NCBI RefSeq assembly: GCF_014268505.2
Contig: NZ_JABWQP020000001.1
Coordinates: 124,001 to 188,000 of the forward strand
Length of the DNA: 64,000 nt
From: Pseudomonas khorasanensis
GTDB taxonomy: Bacteria; Pseudomonadota; Gammaproteobacteria; Pseudomonadales; Pseudomonadaceae
Direction of reading: 5' to 3'
In this document: positions 1-9,288 of the stretch, piece after piece
Layout of the letters: the number at the start of each line of letters is the position of its first letter
How positions within the stretch are numbered: position 1 is the stretch's first letter
The notes under the pieces: model-generated
What the model saw: the letters and a program-made list of their open reading frames with translations, nothing else
Told to the model about the DNA's origin: nothing
The model's database searches: none
Position numbers and translations under genes: made by a program

Positions 1-104
1 CTGATGCGCTTCAACTCACGTTCAGTTAACTCACCCGAGGGCCGCTTTCTTTCAGCCTTTCTGGATCCGGACGCTGATGATTTCTTTTCAACGACAGCTT
101 TCAT
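1..104 (-). CDS. Small basic protein, N-terminal part; possible double-glycine leader peptide
   Basis: The gene runs off the left edge, so only the first 34 residues are visible. They are rich in Lys, Arg and Ser and end in ELTERELKRI followed by a codon starting AG (Ser or Arg). That ending fits the LTxxELxxIxGG pattern of double-glycine leaders cut by C39 peptidase/ABC exporters, but the Gly-Gly itself would lie outside the window. GGAG sits 5 bases before the ATG at 104. The acetyltransferase gene ends 49 bases upstream on the same strand, so the two may be co-transcribed. It could equally be an ordinary small basic protein. The frame and start are well supported; the peptide-leader reading is inference. 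Confidence 0.5.
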   Translation of the reverse strand, partial: MKAVVEKKSSASGSRKAERKRPSGELTERELKRI

Positions 105-153
105 GGTATCTCCGACGTTGATCATTAAATGAGCAGGTGCTCAGATACTAGGC

Positions 154-687
154 TTAGTCAATCCGCTTCACAAGCCGACCCTCTGGGTCGAACTCGAAAC
201 CCAGTTGTCGGTATAGCGGGATGGCGCCCGAAACAGGTTCCTGTATTTCGATTTGTTGGCTGCCTATGATCCGTGCAAAGTGAGTAACGGCAGTGAGGGC
301 AAAGGTTGCTATTCGGCTCTTGAGGGGATGATCGTTTACCGGCTTACCCTCCAGGCGCACGATTTTTACTCTCAAGCGGCTTTGGTTAGGGTTGGCAAAG
401 CAAAGTCCGCAAAGCTCATGATCAAACCAGATTGCCAAATCGAAGCTCATTGGCTCTTTGGCCTTCCACCGTCCAACTTCTTCCCAGCAAAAATGCGGAT
501 CAGGCCATTCCTCATACGCTTTCAGGGCGGACGCATTGATAGCTTCGAAGCGAACCCCGGATTGATCGAACCCTGCAATGGCGCGCCCCTCCAGTTCGTT
601 CTGCAGTTTGGCAAATGTGAGGGCGGTCCGCTTCCTCGCCTCCGACCTATACAACTGATACCGCAAATATGTCCGTTCCCTTGGCAT
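154..687 (-). CDS. GNAT-type N-acetyltransferase
   Basis: A 177-residue protein whose C-terminal part ends in a typical GNAT strand-helix-strand: an IEIQEPVSGAIPLYRQLGFE stretch, in which a helix residue pattern is followed by YRQLGF and a short final strand. The start is placed at the ATG at 687 (MPRERTYLRYQ), preceded by AAGAGA; an upstream in-frame start at 783 would add 32 residues of low-complexity sequence. The gene lies 49 bases upstream of the small basic protein that leaves the window. Base composition is visibly lower in GC than the flanking genes, which suggests acquired DNA. The substrate is unknown; modification of the neighbouring peptide is one possibility suggested only by position. 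Confidence 0.6.
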   Translation of the reverse strand: MPRERTYLRYQLYRSEARKRTALTFAKLQNELEGRAIAGFDQSGVRFEAINASALKAYEEWPDPHFCWEEVGRWKAKEPMSFDLAIWFDHELCGLCFANPNQSRLRVKIVRLEGKPVNDHPLKSRIATFALTAVTHFARIIGSQQIEIQEPVSGAIPLYRQLGFEFDPEGRLVKRID

Positions 688-787
688 GTGATCTCTTGCA
701 TTCCCTGTCTCCTGACAATCCGTTGCCACCGCAATTACCCTAATCACCCAGCGCCATGCTGTCGCTGGCGGCCCTTTGCCCAAGTCG

Positions 788-817
788 TTGCAATCTGTGT
801 CCCGCGCTGGTTATAGT
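788..817 (+). promoter_or_regulatory. Candidate sigma70 promoter
   Basis: TTGCAA at 788-793 and TATAGT at 812-817 are separated by 18 bases. A transcript would start near 824 and run towards the small ORF at 875. Sequence match only. Confidence 0.3.
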
Positions 818-874
818 CAGCTCTCGCGAGCCGCCGTGCTCATGCTTTCATTTCTTCAAGAAAGATCTGCGCCC

Positions 875-1039
875 ATGCCTGCATCCCTCATCAACGCGGT
901 AGTCGAGTCAGCGGTCAACGCTGGCGTCGTGCCGTGCGGGCGTCGGCAGCCCACGCAGATCAGTCATTACCCTCCACCTGTCAGTAGCACGCCGGTGTGC
1001 GCAGTCGTATCACCGCCAGGCGTTGGCGTTTCGGGCTGA
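875..1039 (+). CDS. Doubtful small ORF, 54 residues
   Basis: The ATG at 875 opens a Pro/Val-rich 54-residue frame ending in PPGVGVSG. A weak AAGAAAG lies upstream and a plausible promoter lies at 788-817. Just past its stop, a second frame reads RWRFGLIGSFLLTPAPA before its own stop, overlapping the end of the first. This may be a frameshifted remnant, a translated non-coding element or a small gene. I recognise no family and no function can be given. Confidence 0.25.
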   Translation: MPASLINAVVESAVNAGVVPCGRRQPTQISHYPPPVSSTPVCAVVSPPGVGVSG

Positions 1040-1134
1040 TCGGCAGTTTTCTGCTGACCCCTGCGCCCGCCTGAAAAACTACTGAATCTCAGCTTCGGCT
1101 GAATTGGCTATGTGCCTGACTACAGGTGGTATTC

Positions 1135-1998
1135 ATGTTTGTCCTTTCGAAACAATCCGCGCTCGCGGCGGCGTCCACGAGCCTGTTCGTTCTGCTGTGG
1201 AGCAGCGGGGCGATATTCTCCAAATGGGGCCTGGCGCACGCTTCGCCCTTTGCCTTTCTGTTGATTCGCTTCGCAATCGCCTTGTGCGGGCTGGTGCTGC
1301 TGGCGCCTTTGCTGAAACTGAAGTTGCCCAAGGGTCGCAAGCCGATGCTGTTTGCGGTCGCCACGGGGATGGTGTTGCTCGGGGCTTATCAGATCTTTTA
1401 TCTGCTGGCGCTGGACAGCAAAATCACGCCGGGGGTGATGGCCACTCTGATGGGCGTTCAGCCAATTCTTACGGTCGTGCTGATGGAGCGCCAGCGTTCG
1501 GCGAGCCGCCTGTTCGGCCTGGCGTTGGGGCTGGCGGGGCTGATCATGGTGGTGTATCAGGGGATCGGTCTGGCCGGGATGTCCTGGAGCGGAATGCTGT
1601 TCGGACTGCTGGCGCTTGCGAGCATGACGCTCGGCTCGATCATGCAGAAACGCATCACCGACAACCCGCTCGGCACGCTGCCGGTGCAATACCTGGCCGG
1701 ACTATTGCTGTGCGCGATCTTCGTGCCGTTCCAGCCGTTCCACTTCGAGCACAGCACCGGTTTCATCGTGCCGGTTTTGTGGATGGGACTGGTGGTGTCA
1801 GTGCTGGCGACGCTGTTGCTGTATCGATTGATCGCGCGGGGCAATCTGGTGAATGTCACCAGCCTGTTCTATCTGGTGCCGGCGGTGACGGCGGTGATGG
1901 ATTACCTGATTTTCGGCAATCGGCTGGCAGCGTTGAGTGTGCTTGGGATGCTGTTGATCATTGTTGGATTGGTGTTTGTGTTCCGTAAGACCGGATAG
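1135..1998 (+). CDS. EamA/DMT-family exporter
   Basis: A 287-residue inner-membrane protein with about ten hydrophobic segments arranged as two EamA repeats (residues about 8-135 and 150-285). The first repeat begins with the characteristic LLWSSGAIFSKWGL and the second ends in a long hydrophobic helix followed by FRKTG. The ATG at 1135 is chosen because AGGTGG stands 5 bases before it; the GTG at 1126 would add only three residues. Family members move small metabolites or drugs out of the cell, but the substrate cannot be read from sequence. It is convergent with a second EamA gene, with a REP pair between them serving as the only likely transcription barrier. Confidence 0.85.
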   Translation: MFVLSKQSALAAASTSLFVLLWSSGAIFSKWGLAHASPFAFLLIRFAIALCGLVLLAPLLKLKLPKGRKPMLFAVATGMVLLGAYQIFYLLALDSKITPGVMATLMGVQPILTVVLMERQRSASRLFGLALGLAGLIMVVYQGIGLAGMSWSGMLFGLLALASMTLGSIMQKRITDNPLGTLPVQYLAGLLLCAIFVPFQPFHFEHSTGFIVPVLWMGLVVSVLATLLLYRLIARGNLVNVTSLFYLVPAVTAVMDYLIFGNRLAALSVLGMLLIIVGLVFVFRKTG

Positions 1999-2030
1999 CC
2001 GATAGGCAGGTGGCGCTTGTTGCGCCGCCT

Positions 2031-2094
2031 TTCGCGAGCAGGCTCGCTCCCACATTGGAATGTATTCTTCTGTGGGAGCGAGCCTGCTCGCGAA
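2031..2094. repeat. REP pair, type A
   Basis: Two inverted copies of a unit with core GGGAGCGAGCCTGCTCGCG face each other across about 16 bases, between two convergent EamA genes. Eight further pairs or single units of this family occur in the window, always between genes. Confidence 0.9.
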
Positions 2095-2110
2095 TACCTG
2101 CGACGAAAAT

Positions 2111-3019
2111 CTAACGAGCTGACACCCCGGCGGGCTTGACCACCGCCGGCTTCAACACCAGCCACAATGCCAGCGCAATCAGCACGCCACCGTACACATG
2201 CGCCATCGACAGCGGCTCATCCAGCAGCAATGCGCCCCACAACACGCCAAACGCCGGGATCAAGAAGGTCACGGTCATCGATTTCACCGGGCCGATGGAA
2301 GTGAGCAGGCGGAAATAAATGATGTAGGCGAACGCCGTGCAGCCCAGGCCCAAGCCCAGCAGTGACAGCCAGACGCTCCAGCCGCCCCAGCTCACCGGCG
2401 GTGCGGTAATGACGCTGTAGCCGAAGAGCGGCAACAGAAACAGCGAAGCCCCCAACATACTGCCTACGGCCGCGAGTTGGCTGTCGAGCCCGCCGCGCTG
2501 GTCCAGCCAGCGACGAGTGAGGAATCCGGCGAATCCATAACACGTGGTAGCGAGCAGGCAGGCGAGGGCGCCCAGCAGCAGTTCCATATCAAAAGCCACC
2601 GGGCCTGCGCGCGTCAGTACGCCGACACCGAACAGTCCCAGAAACACACCGGTCAGTTTGGCGACGGTGAGTTTTTCGCTGAAAAACAGGCCGCCGATCA
2701 GCACGCCCATCAGTGGCGTGGTGGCATTGAAGATCGCCGAGTAGCCGGCCGGCAACACTTGCGCCGCCACCGAATACAGCGTTGCGGGAATCCCCGAGTT
2801 GATCACGCCGAGCAACATCACGGTTTTCAGCTTGCCTTTGAAATCCCAGCTGATGCGCATCAGCCCGAGGATCACCAGCAGCCCGACGGCAGCGATCGAT
2901 ACGCGAAAAAACGCAGTCGGAATCGTGCCGATCACCGGCGCAATAATGCGCATGAACAGGAAACTCGCGCCCCAGATGGCTGCCAGCGACAACATGCGGA
3001 AAATATCGACAGGGCTCAC
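2111..3019 (-). CDS. EamA/DMT-family transporter
   Basis: A 302-residue membrane protein with two EamA repeats: about ten helices, the first with LAAIWGASFLFMRII and a mid-protein GLFGVGVLTR boundary. The start is the GTG at 3019, since GGAGG stands 5 bases upstream of it; an ATG at 3076 would add 19 polar residues with no such site. It belongs to the RhaT/EamA drug-metabolite superfamily, probably an exporter of amino acids or related compounds; the substrate is unknown. The stop is separated from the convergent EamA gene by a REP pair. Confidence 0.85.
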   Translation of the reverse strand: MSPVDIFRMLSLAAIWGASFLFMRIIAPVIGTIPTAFFRVSIAAVGLLVILGLMRISWDFKGKLKTVMLLGVINSGIPATLYSVAAQVLPAGYSAIFNATTPLMGVLIGGLFFSEKLTVAKLTGVFLGLFGVGVLTRAGPVAFDMELLLGALACLLATTCYGFAGFLTRRWLDQRGGLDSQLAAVGSMLGASLFLLPLFGYSVITAPPVSWGGWSVWLSLLGLGLGCTAFAYIIYFRLLTSIGPVKSMTVTFLIPAFGVLWGALLLDEPLSMAHVYGGVLIALALWLVLKPAVVKPAGVSAR

Positions 3020-3232
3020 GGCGGCCTCCTTCCTTGATCGGGACGAGAGTGTTGCCGAGCCCCCGGATGATGGCAACCGCTAATCGGGCATTAAATTGCC
3101 GGCGCCCGACTGCGCTGCGGAAATATGCCACGCCGTACGTCTGCGCTTGGCTTTTGGCAGAAACTGCACTTCTCCTGACGCCGGTTCCGTGGCTAAGCTC
3201 AAGTCTTCCGAATGCACGCAAAGGTCTCCTTT

Positions 3233-4954
3233 ATGCCGCAGCCATGGCCAGCCACCGACATCGCCCGAATGATCCTCGATGGCTTTGACGATTACCGCGA
3301 GCATTTCCGGCGGATCACCGACGGCGCCCGGGAGCGCTTCGAGCAGGCGCGCTGGCAGGAGACGCAGACTGCGTCGGCGGCGCGGATCAATTTGTACGAG
3401 GAAAAGGTCGGCGAAACCATCGCCCGCCTGCGTGAATATTTCGACGAAGAAACGCTGATGAATGTCAGTTGCTGGCCGTTGGTGAAAAGCGCCTACATCA
3501 GCGTTATCGACCTGCGCTTCGACGATGAACTGTCAGAGACCTGGTACAACTCGATCTTCTGCGGGTTGTTCAGTCATGACCTGATCAGCGATGGCTGCAT
3601 GTTCATCCACACCACCCGCCCGACCCTGCGCCGCGCCCGGGCTGCGCAAACCCGCACCTACAAGCCACAGGGCCAACTGTCCGGCATGCTTGCAAGCATC
3701 TTCGCCGATTATCGCTTCAGCGAAGATTACGCCGACCTGCCGGGCGATCTGTGCCGGCTCGAAACGCAACTGCGCGAGAACCTGCCGGACTGGGTGTGCA
3801 AGGATCCGGAGCTGAGTGTCGAGCTGTTTTCCTCGGTTTTGTACCGCAACAAGGGCGCCTATCTGGTCGGGCGCATCTACACCCGCGACGAGCAGTGGCC
3901 ACTGGTGATTCCGCTGCTGCATCGCGAAGGGCGCGGCATCCAGATCGATGCGCTGATCACCGACGAAGCCGATGTGTCGATCATTTTCTCGTTTACCCGT
4001 TCGTACTTTATGGTCGATGTGCCAGTGCCGGCGGAGTTCATCGGCTTCCTGCGACGGATTCTGCCGGGCAAGCACATCGCTGAGCTGTACACCTCGATCG
4101 GCTTTTACAAACACGGTAAATCGGAATTCTACCGGGCGCTGATCAATCACCTGGCCAACACCGACGACCAGTTCATCATGGCCCCCGGTGTGCGCGGCAT
4201 GGTCATGAGCGTGTTCACGCTGCCGGGCTTCAACACGGTGTTCAAGATCATCAAGGACCGCTTTTCGCCGTCGAAAAATGTTGACCGCGCGACGGTGATC
4301 GAGAAGTACCGCCTGGTGAAAAGTGTCGATCGTGTGGGGCGTATGGCCGATACCCAGGAGTTTGCCGATTTCCGCTTTCCGCTGAGCAAGTTTGACCCGG
4401 CGTGCCTTGAGGAACTGCTAGAAGTCGCGCCGTCCACCGTCTCGGTGGAGGGCGAAACCGTGCTGATTCGCCACTGCTGGACCGAGCGCCGGATGACGCC
4501 GCTCAACCTCTACCTCGAAAATGCCAACGAGGCGCAGGTGCGCGAAGCGCTGGAAGATTACGGGATGGCGATCAAGCAACTGGCGGCGGCGAATATCTTC
4601 CCCGGCGACATGTTGCTGAAAAACTTCGGCGTCACCCGGCATGGCCGGGTGGTGTTCTATGACTATGACGAAATCTGCTTCCTGACCGAGGCCAACTTCC
4701 GCCACATACCTGCACCGCGCACGCCAGAGGATGAAATGGCATCCGAGCCGTGGTATTCGATCGGCCCCCTGGATGTGTTTCCCGAGGAATTTCCGCCGTT
4801 TTTGTTTGCCGATTCGGGGCAGCGCAAGTTGTTCGATCAGTTGCACGGCGAGTTGTACAACGCCGACTACTGGAAGAGCCTGCAGGAGGCGATTCGTGCC
4901 GGCAAAGTGATTGATGTATTCCCGTACCGCCGCAAGGGCCGCGATAACGAATGA
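3233..4954 (+). CDS. aceK: Isocitrate dehydrogenase kinase/phosphatase
   Basis: A 573-residue cytoplasmic enzyme, the usual AceK length. It phosphorylates isocitrate dehydrogenase, switching it off so that isocitrate enters the glyoxylate shunt during growth on acetate or fatty acids, and also reverses the modification. The APGVRGMVM nucleotide loop (near residue 320) and the C-terminal kinase-like block [12 protein letters not shown] ... VVFYDYDE carry the family's catalytic and metal-binding residues. The ATG at 3233 is preferred over that at 3212 because it gives the conserved [18 protein letters not shown] start. It stands alone upstream of hrpA, about 100 bases away, and not beside aceA/aceB as in E. 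coli; this is usual in Pseudomonas. Confidence 0.97.
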   Translation: MPQPWPATDIARMILDGFDDYREHFRRITDGARERFEQARWQETQTASAARINLYEEKVGETIARLREYFDEETLMNVSCWPLVKSAYISVIDLRFDDELSETWYNSIFCGLFSHDLISDGCMFIHTTRPTLRRARAAQTRTYKPQGQLSGMLASIFADYRFSEDYADLPGDLCRLETQLRENLPDWVCKDPELSVELFSSVLYRNKGAYLVGRIYTRDEQWPLVIPLLHREGRGIQIDALITDEADVSIIFSFTRSYFMVDVPVPAEFIGFLRRILPGKHIAELYTSIGFYKHGKSEFYRALINHLANTDDQFIMAPGVRGMVMSVFTLPGFNTVFKIIKDRFSPSKNVDRATVIEKYRLVKSVDRVGRMADTQEFADFRFPLSKFDPACLEELLEVAPSTVSVEGETVLIRHCWTERRMTPLNLYLENANEAQVREALEDYGMAIKQLAAANIFPGDMLLKNFGVTRHGRVVFYDYDEICFLTEANFRHIPAPRTPEDEMASEPWYSIGPLDVFPEEFPPFLFADSGQRKLFDQLHGELYNADYWKSLQEAIRAGKVIDVFPYRRKGRDNE

Positions 4955-5057
4955 TGGCCCGAGCCTTCGGCAGCTCCTACAGGGGAAGCAGGTCAATCGC
5001 AGGCAAATCTGCGACAATCCGCCCCCTGCACAAATAGACGACCGAATTGCCTACCCG

Positions 5058-8000
5058 ATGACCGACGAATCGCCCTCCATCGACACACTGCTGAAAAACC
5101 TCGATCACGCCATGCTCGCCGACCGTCACCGGCTGCGGCGGCAGTTGCTTGAGCTGCGCAAGAACCCCGACGAGGCCAAGCTTGCCCAGTGGGTGACGCG
5201 CATGCAGGCCTCGTGCGATCAGGTGTTGGCGCGCAAGGCCAGCCTGCCAGTGATTCGTTACGACGACAGCTTGCCGATCGCGGCCAAGCGTGACGAAATC
5301 AAAAAGGCGCTGGAGCAGCATCAGGTTCTGATCATTGCGGGCGAAACCGGGTCGGGCAAAACCACGCAGTTGCCGAAAATCTGTCTGGAAATCGGTCGCG
5401 GCCAGTTCGGCTTGATCGGCCACACCCAGCCGCGCCGGATCGCTGCGCGCAGCGTCGCCAGCCGTGTCGCCGAAGAACTGGCAACGCCGCTCGGCTCGCT
5501 GGTCGGCTATCAGGTGCGTTTCGAGGATCAGAGCGATTCCAATACCCTGATCAAACTGATGACCGACGGCATTCTGCTCGCCGAAACCCAGAACGATCGT
5601 TATCTGGAACGCTACGACACGATCATCGTCGACGAAGCGCATGAACGCAGCCTCAACATCGACTTTCTGCTCGGTTACCTGAAAACCCTGCTGCCGCGTC
5701 GTCCGGATCTGAAAGTCATCATCACCTCGGCGACCATCGACCTGGAGCGTTTCTCCAAACACTTCGATGACGCGCCGATTGTCGAGGTATCGGGGCGTAC
5801 GTTCCCGGTGGAAACCTGGTATCGCCCGCTGACCCTTGAGCAGGACGAAGAGGGCAATCGTGTCGAAGATGACCTGACGGTGGATCAGGCGATTCTCGCC
5901 ACCCTCGATGAAATCGCCGCGTACGAGCGCAGCGAACGGCGTAGCCCCGGAGACGTGCTGGTGTTCCTGCCGGGCGAGCGCGAGATTCGCGACGCCGCCG
6001 ACATGCTGCGCAAGGCCCAGCTCAAGCACACCGAAATTCTGCCGCTGTACGCGCGCCTGTCTCCGGCCGAACAGCAGCGGATTTTCCAGTCGCACCCGGG
6101 CCGTCGTGTGGTGCTGGCGACCAACGTCGCCGAGACCTCGCTGACCGTGCCGGGCATCCGTTACGTAATCGACAGCGGCACCGCACGCATCAGCCGTTAC
6201 AGCTATCGCGCCAAGGTCCAGCGCCTGCCGATCGAGGCGATTTCACAGGCCAGCGCCAACCAGCGCAAGGGCCGTTGCGGTCGGGTCGAGCCGGGCATTT
6301 GCGTGCGTTTGTACAGCGAGGAAGATTTCCTCGGGCGCCCGGCATTTACCGATCCGGAAATCCTGCGCACCAACCTCGCCGCCGTTATTTTGCAGATGCT
6401 TCATCTGCGTCTCGGCGAGATTACCGCGTTCCCGTTTATCGAACCGCCGGATGGCAAGGCCATCAGCGACGGTTTCAACCTGTTGCAAGAACTCTCTGCT
6501 GTCGATCGCAACAGTCAGCTGACGCCGCTTGGCCGCCAGTTGGCGCGCCTGCCGGTGGACCCGCGCATGGGCCGCATGCTGCTTGAAGCGGCGAAGCTCG
6601 GCAGCTTGCAGGAAGTGTTGATCGTCGCCAGTGCGATGTCGATTCAGGACCCGCGCGAGCGTCCGCCGGAGCGCCAGCAAGCCGCCGATCAGGCGCACGC
6701 ACAATGGAAGGACGTCGATTCCGACTTTGCCGGTCTGGTCAACCTGTGGCGGGGTTTCGAAGAGCAGCGCCAGGCCCTGACCGCCAGCCCGCTGCGCAAC
6801 TGGTGCCGCAAGAACTTCCTCAATTACCTGCGCCTGCGCGAGTGGCGTGACTCCCATCGCCAGTTGAGCCTGATCTGCCGCGACATGCAGTTGAGCCTGA
6901 ATAAAGAGCCGGCCGATTATCCGAAACTGCACAAAGCGGTACTGGTCGGTTTGCTCAGCCAGATCGGTCAGAAAACCGAGGACGGCGATTACCTTGGCGC
7001 GCGTCAGCGGCGCTTCTGGATTCATCCCTCGTCGGGGATCGGCAAGAAGCGACCGCAATGGCTGATGACGGCCGAGCTGGTGGAAACCACCAAGCTCTAC
7101 GCGCGCATGGTCGCCAAGATCGACGCCGACTGGATCGAACCGCTGGCCGGGCACCTGATCAAGAAAAACCACTTCGAACCGCACTGGGAGAAGAAACGCG
7201 GCCAGGTGGTGGCGTTTGAGCAGATCACGCTATTCGGCCTGATTGTCGTGGGCCGTCGACCGGTGCACTACGGCCCGATCGACCCGGTGGTGTCGCGAGA
7301 CCTGTTTATCCGCGAAGGTCTGGTGCGCGGTGAGATTCAGTCGAAAGCCAAGTGCCTGAGCGCCAACAAACAATTGCTCGAACAGCTCGACGAGCTGGAA
7401 GCCAAGGCGCGGCGCCGCGATATTCTCGCCGACGAGGAAACTCTCTACGCGTTCTACGATGCGCGCTTGCCGGCGGAGATTCACCAGACCGCAACCTTCG
7501 ACAGCTGGTATCGCGTCAACAGCCAGAAAGACCCGCAGTTGCTGATCATGCGCGAAGAAGACGTGTTGGCCCGCGAGGCCAGCGAAATCACCGCGCGGGA
7601 TTATCCCGACACGCTGCACATCGGCGACCTGGAACTGGCCCTGACCTATCACTTCGAACCCAATCACCCGCGCGACGGCGTGACCTTGCGCGTGCCGGCG
7701 CCGCTGTTGCCCATGCTACCGCCGGAGCGTCTGGAATGGCTGGTCCCGGGGATGATCGAGGCCAAGTGCATCGCCCTGGTGCGCAACCTGCCCAAAGCGC
7801 TGCGCAAGAACTTCGTGCCGGTGCCGGATTTCATCAAGGCAGCCTTGCAGCGCATGACGTTCGCCGAAGGCTCGCTGCCGCAGACGCTGGGTCGTGAGCT
7901 GCTGCGCATGACCGGTGCGCGGGTCAGCGATGAAGCGTGGGCGGAAGCGGCGCAGCAAGTCGAAGGGCATCTGCGGATGAACCTGGAAATCGTCGACGGC

Positions 8001-8969
8001 CAGGGCAAGTTCCTTGGCGAAGGGCGCGATCTGGCCGAGCTGACCGCGCGGTTTGCCGAAGCCAGTCAGGCTGCGCTGGCCGTGCCGCAGAGCGCGAAAA
8101 GCCAGCAACCGGTGGAGGCAAAAGTCTTCGCGCCAGTGGCGCAGAAGACCCAGCAGAAAATCGCCGGACTGTCGATGACGGTCTATCCGGCGCTGGTGGA
8201 AGAGGGCGGTACGGTCAAGGAAGGACGTTTCTCAACGCCAGCCGAAGCCGAGTTCCAGCATCGTCGCGCATTGCAGCGGTTGCTGATGCAACAACTGGCC
8301 GAGCCGGCCAAATTCCTGCGCGGCAAGTTGCCGGGGCAGACCGAGTTGGGCTTGCTGTATCGCGAGCTGGGTCGGGTCGATGCGCTGGTCGAAGATATTC
8401 TGTTGGCCAGCCTCGACAGCTGCATTCTTGAAGGCGAAGACCCGTTGCCCCGTGACGGCGCTGGCCTCGCCGCCCTGGCCGAGCGCAAACGCGGGAGCTG
8501 GACCGAGCACGCCGAGCGTGTCGCGCGTTTGACCCTGGACATCCTCAAGATCTGGCACGGTCTGCAAAAGCGCTTCAAGGGCAAGATCGATCTCGCCCAA
8601 GCGGTGGCCTTGAATGACATCAAGCAGCAGATCGGCAATCTGGTCTATCCAGGATTCGTCCGCGAGACGCCGATGCAGTGGCTCAAGGAATTGCCGCGTT
8701 ATCTGAAAGCGGTCGAGCAACGTTTTGAAAAGCTCGGCGCGCAGGTGCAGAAGGACAGGGTCTGGAGTGGCGAACTCGCCGGCCTCTGGGCGCAATATCA
8801 AGCGCGCGCTGCCAAGCATGCGCAGGAAGGCAAACGCGACCCGCAGCTGGAGTTGTACCGCTGGTGGCTGGAAGAATACCGGGTCTCGCTGTTTGCCCAG
8901 CAGTTGGGCACAAAAGTGCCGATCTCCGACAAGCGCCTGAACAAGCAGTGGACATTGGTCGAGCAGTAA
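5058..8969 (+). CDS. hrpA: ATP-dependent RNA helicase HrpA (DEAH box)
   Basis: A 1303-residue protein, the standard size for HrpA. Motif I is GETGSGKTTQLPK near residue 95, the DEAH box is VDEAHERS near 192, motif III is the following SAT, and motif VI is NQRKGRCGR near 400. A helicase-associated domain, an OB fold and the long C-terminal DUF3418 region specific to HrpA follow. Its role in E. coli is ribosome and mRNA remodelling, notably rescue of stalled ribosomes. The ATG at 5058 (MTDESPSIDTLLKNLD) matches the usual start; earlier in-frame starts would overlap the end of aceK and encode no family sequence. Confidence 0.96.
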   Translation: MTDESPSIDTLLKNLDHAMLADRHRLRRQLLELRKNPDEAKLAQWVTRMQASCDQVLARKASLPVIRYDDSLPIAAKRDEIKKALEQHQVLIIAGETGSGKTTQLPKICLEIGRGQFGLIGHTQPRRIAARSVASRVAEELATPLGSLVGYQVRFEDQSDSNTLIKLMTDGILLAETQNDRYLERYDTIIVDEAHERSLNIDFLLGYLKTLLPRRPDLKVIITSATIDLERFSKHFDDAPIVEVSGRTFPVETWYRPLTLEQDEEGNRVEDDLTVDQAILATLDEIAAYERSERRSPGDVLVFLPGEREIRDAADMLRKAQLKHTEILPLYARLSPAEQQRIFQSHPGRRVVLATNVAETSLTVPGIRYVIDSGTARISRYSYRAKVQRLPIEAISQASANQRKGRCGRVEPGICVRLYSEEDFLGRPAFTDPEILRTNLAAVILQMLHLRLGEITAFPFIEPPDGKAISDGFNLLQELSAVDRNSQLTPLGRQLARLPVDPRMGRMLLEAAKLGSLQEVLIVASAMSIQDPRERPPERQQAADQAHAQWKDVDSDFAGLVNLWRGFEEQRQALTASPLRNWCRKNFLNYLRLREWRDSHRQLSLICRDMQLSLNKEPADYPKLHKAVLVGLLSQIGQKTEDGDYLGARQRRFWIHPSSGIGKKRPQWLMTAELVETTKLYARMVAKIDADWIEPLAGHLIKKNHFEPHWEKKRGQVVAFEQITLFGLIVVGRRPVHYGPIDPVVSRDLFIREGLVRGEIQSKAKCLSANKQLLEQLDELEAKARRRDILADEETLYAFYDARLPAEIHQTATFDSWYRVNSQKDPQLLIMREEDVLAREASEITARDYPDTLHIGDLELALTYHFEPNHPRDGVTLRVPAPLLPMLPPERLEWLVPGMIEAKCIALVRNLPKALRKNFVPVPDFIKAALQRMTFAEGSLPQTLGRELLRMTGARVSDEAWAEAAQQVEGHLRMNLEIVDGQGKFLGEGRDLAELTARFAEASQAALAVPQSAKSQQPVEAKVFAPVAQKTQQKIAGLSMTVYPALVEEGGTVKEGRFSTPAEAEFQHRRALQRLLMQQLAEPAKFLRGKLPGQTELGLLYRELGRVDALVEDILLASLDSCILEGEDPLPRDGAGLAALAERKRGSWTEHAERVARLTLDILKIWHGLQKRFKGKIDLAQAVALNDIKQQIGNLVYPGFVRETPMQWLKELPRYLKAVEQRFEKLGAQVQKDRVWSGELAGLWAQYQARAAKHAQEGKRDPQLELYRWWLEEYRVSLFAQQLGTKVPISDKRLNKQWTLVEQ

Positions 8970-8973
8970 AGCT

Positions 8974-9076
8974 GATCGTTCCCATGCTCCGCGTGGGAAC
9001 GCCTCAGGGGACGCTCCGCGTCCAGTGACGCTGAGCGGCACGGGCTGCATTCCCACGCAGGAGCGTGGGAACGATC
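8974..9076. repeat. Composite palindromic repeat, type B
   Basis: The element begins GATCGTTCCCA and ends in its inverted copy TGGGAACGATC, with inner arms GCGTGGGAA...TTCCCACGC and a second set built on GGACGCTCCGCGTCC. Four further copies, one of them minimal, occur in the window. It fills most of the gap between hrpA and the ketoacyl-ACP synthase gene; the rest (9077-9288) shows no other clear element. Confidence 0.85.
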
Positions 9077-9288
9077 ATCGTGTGGTGAATCTGAGAAAGG
9101 CGCCAAAACCTCGGGTTTATGGCAAACTTCGCCACCATAATCCGCCGTTTCGCGACCCAGAGCCTTCGGCCGTGTCGCGTGTGGAATAAAACGATGCCAG
9201 GTTTGCGTCCCCCGGATGGGAATAGACCCTTTGCGTGTTGGTACGACGGTTCCAGCACTTTCTGCCTGAACAGATTAGAGAAACGACC

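Larger units (their letters stand above)
688..1134. other. Long gap with candidate promoter and small ORF
   Basis: About 450 bases lie between the acetyltransferase and the first EamA gene. The gap holds a sigma70-like promoter at 788-817, a possible 54-residue ORF at 875-1039 and a short TCAGC-TTCG-GCTGA hairpin at 1089-1102. No established gene family is recognised here. Confidence 0.5.

Noticed and set aside
253..816. 187-residue plus-strand frame across the GNAT gene
   Set aside because: It is antisense to a better-supported gene and shows no domain or ribosome site.
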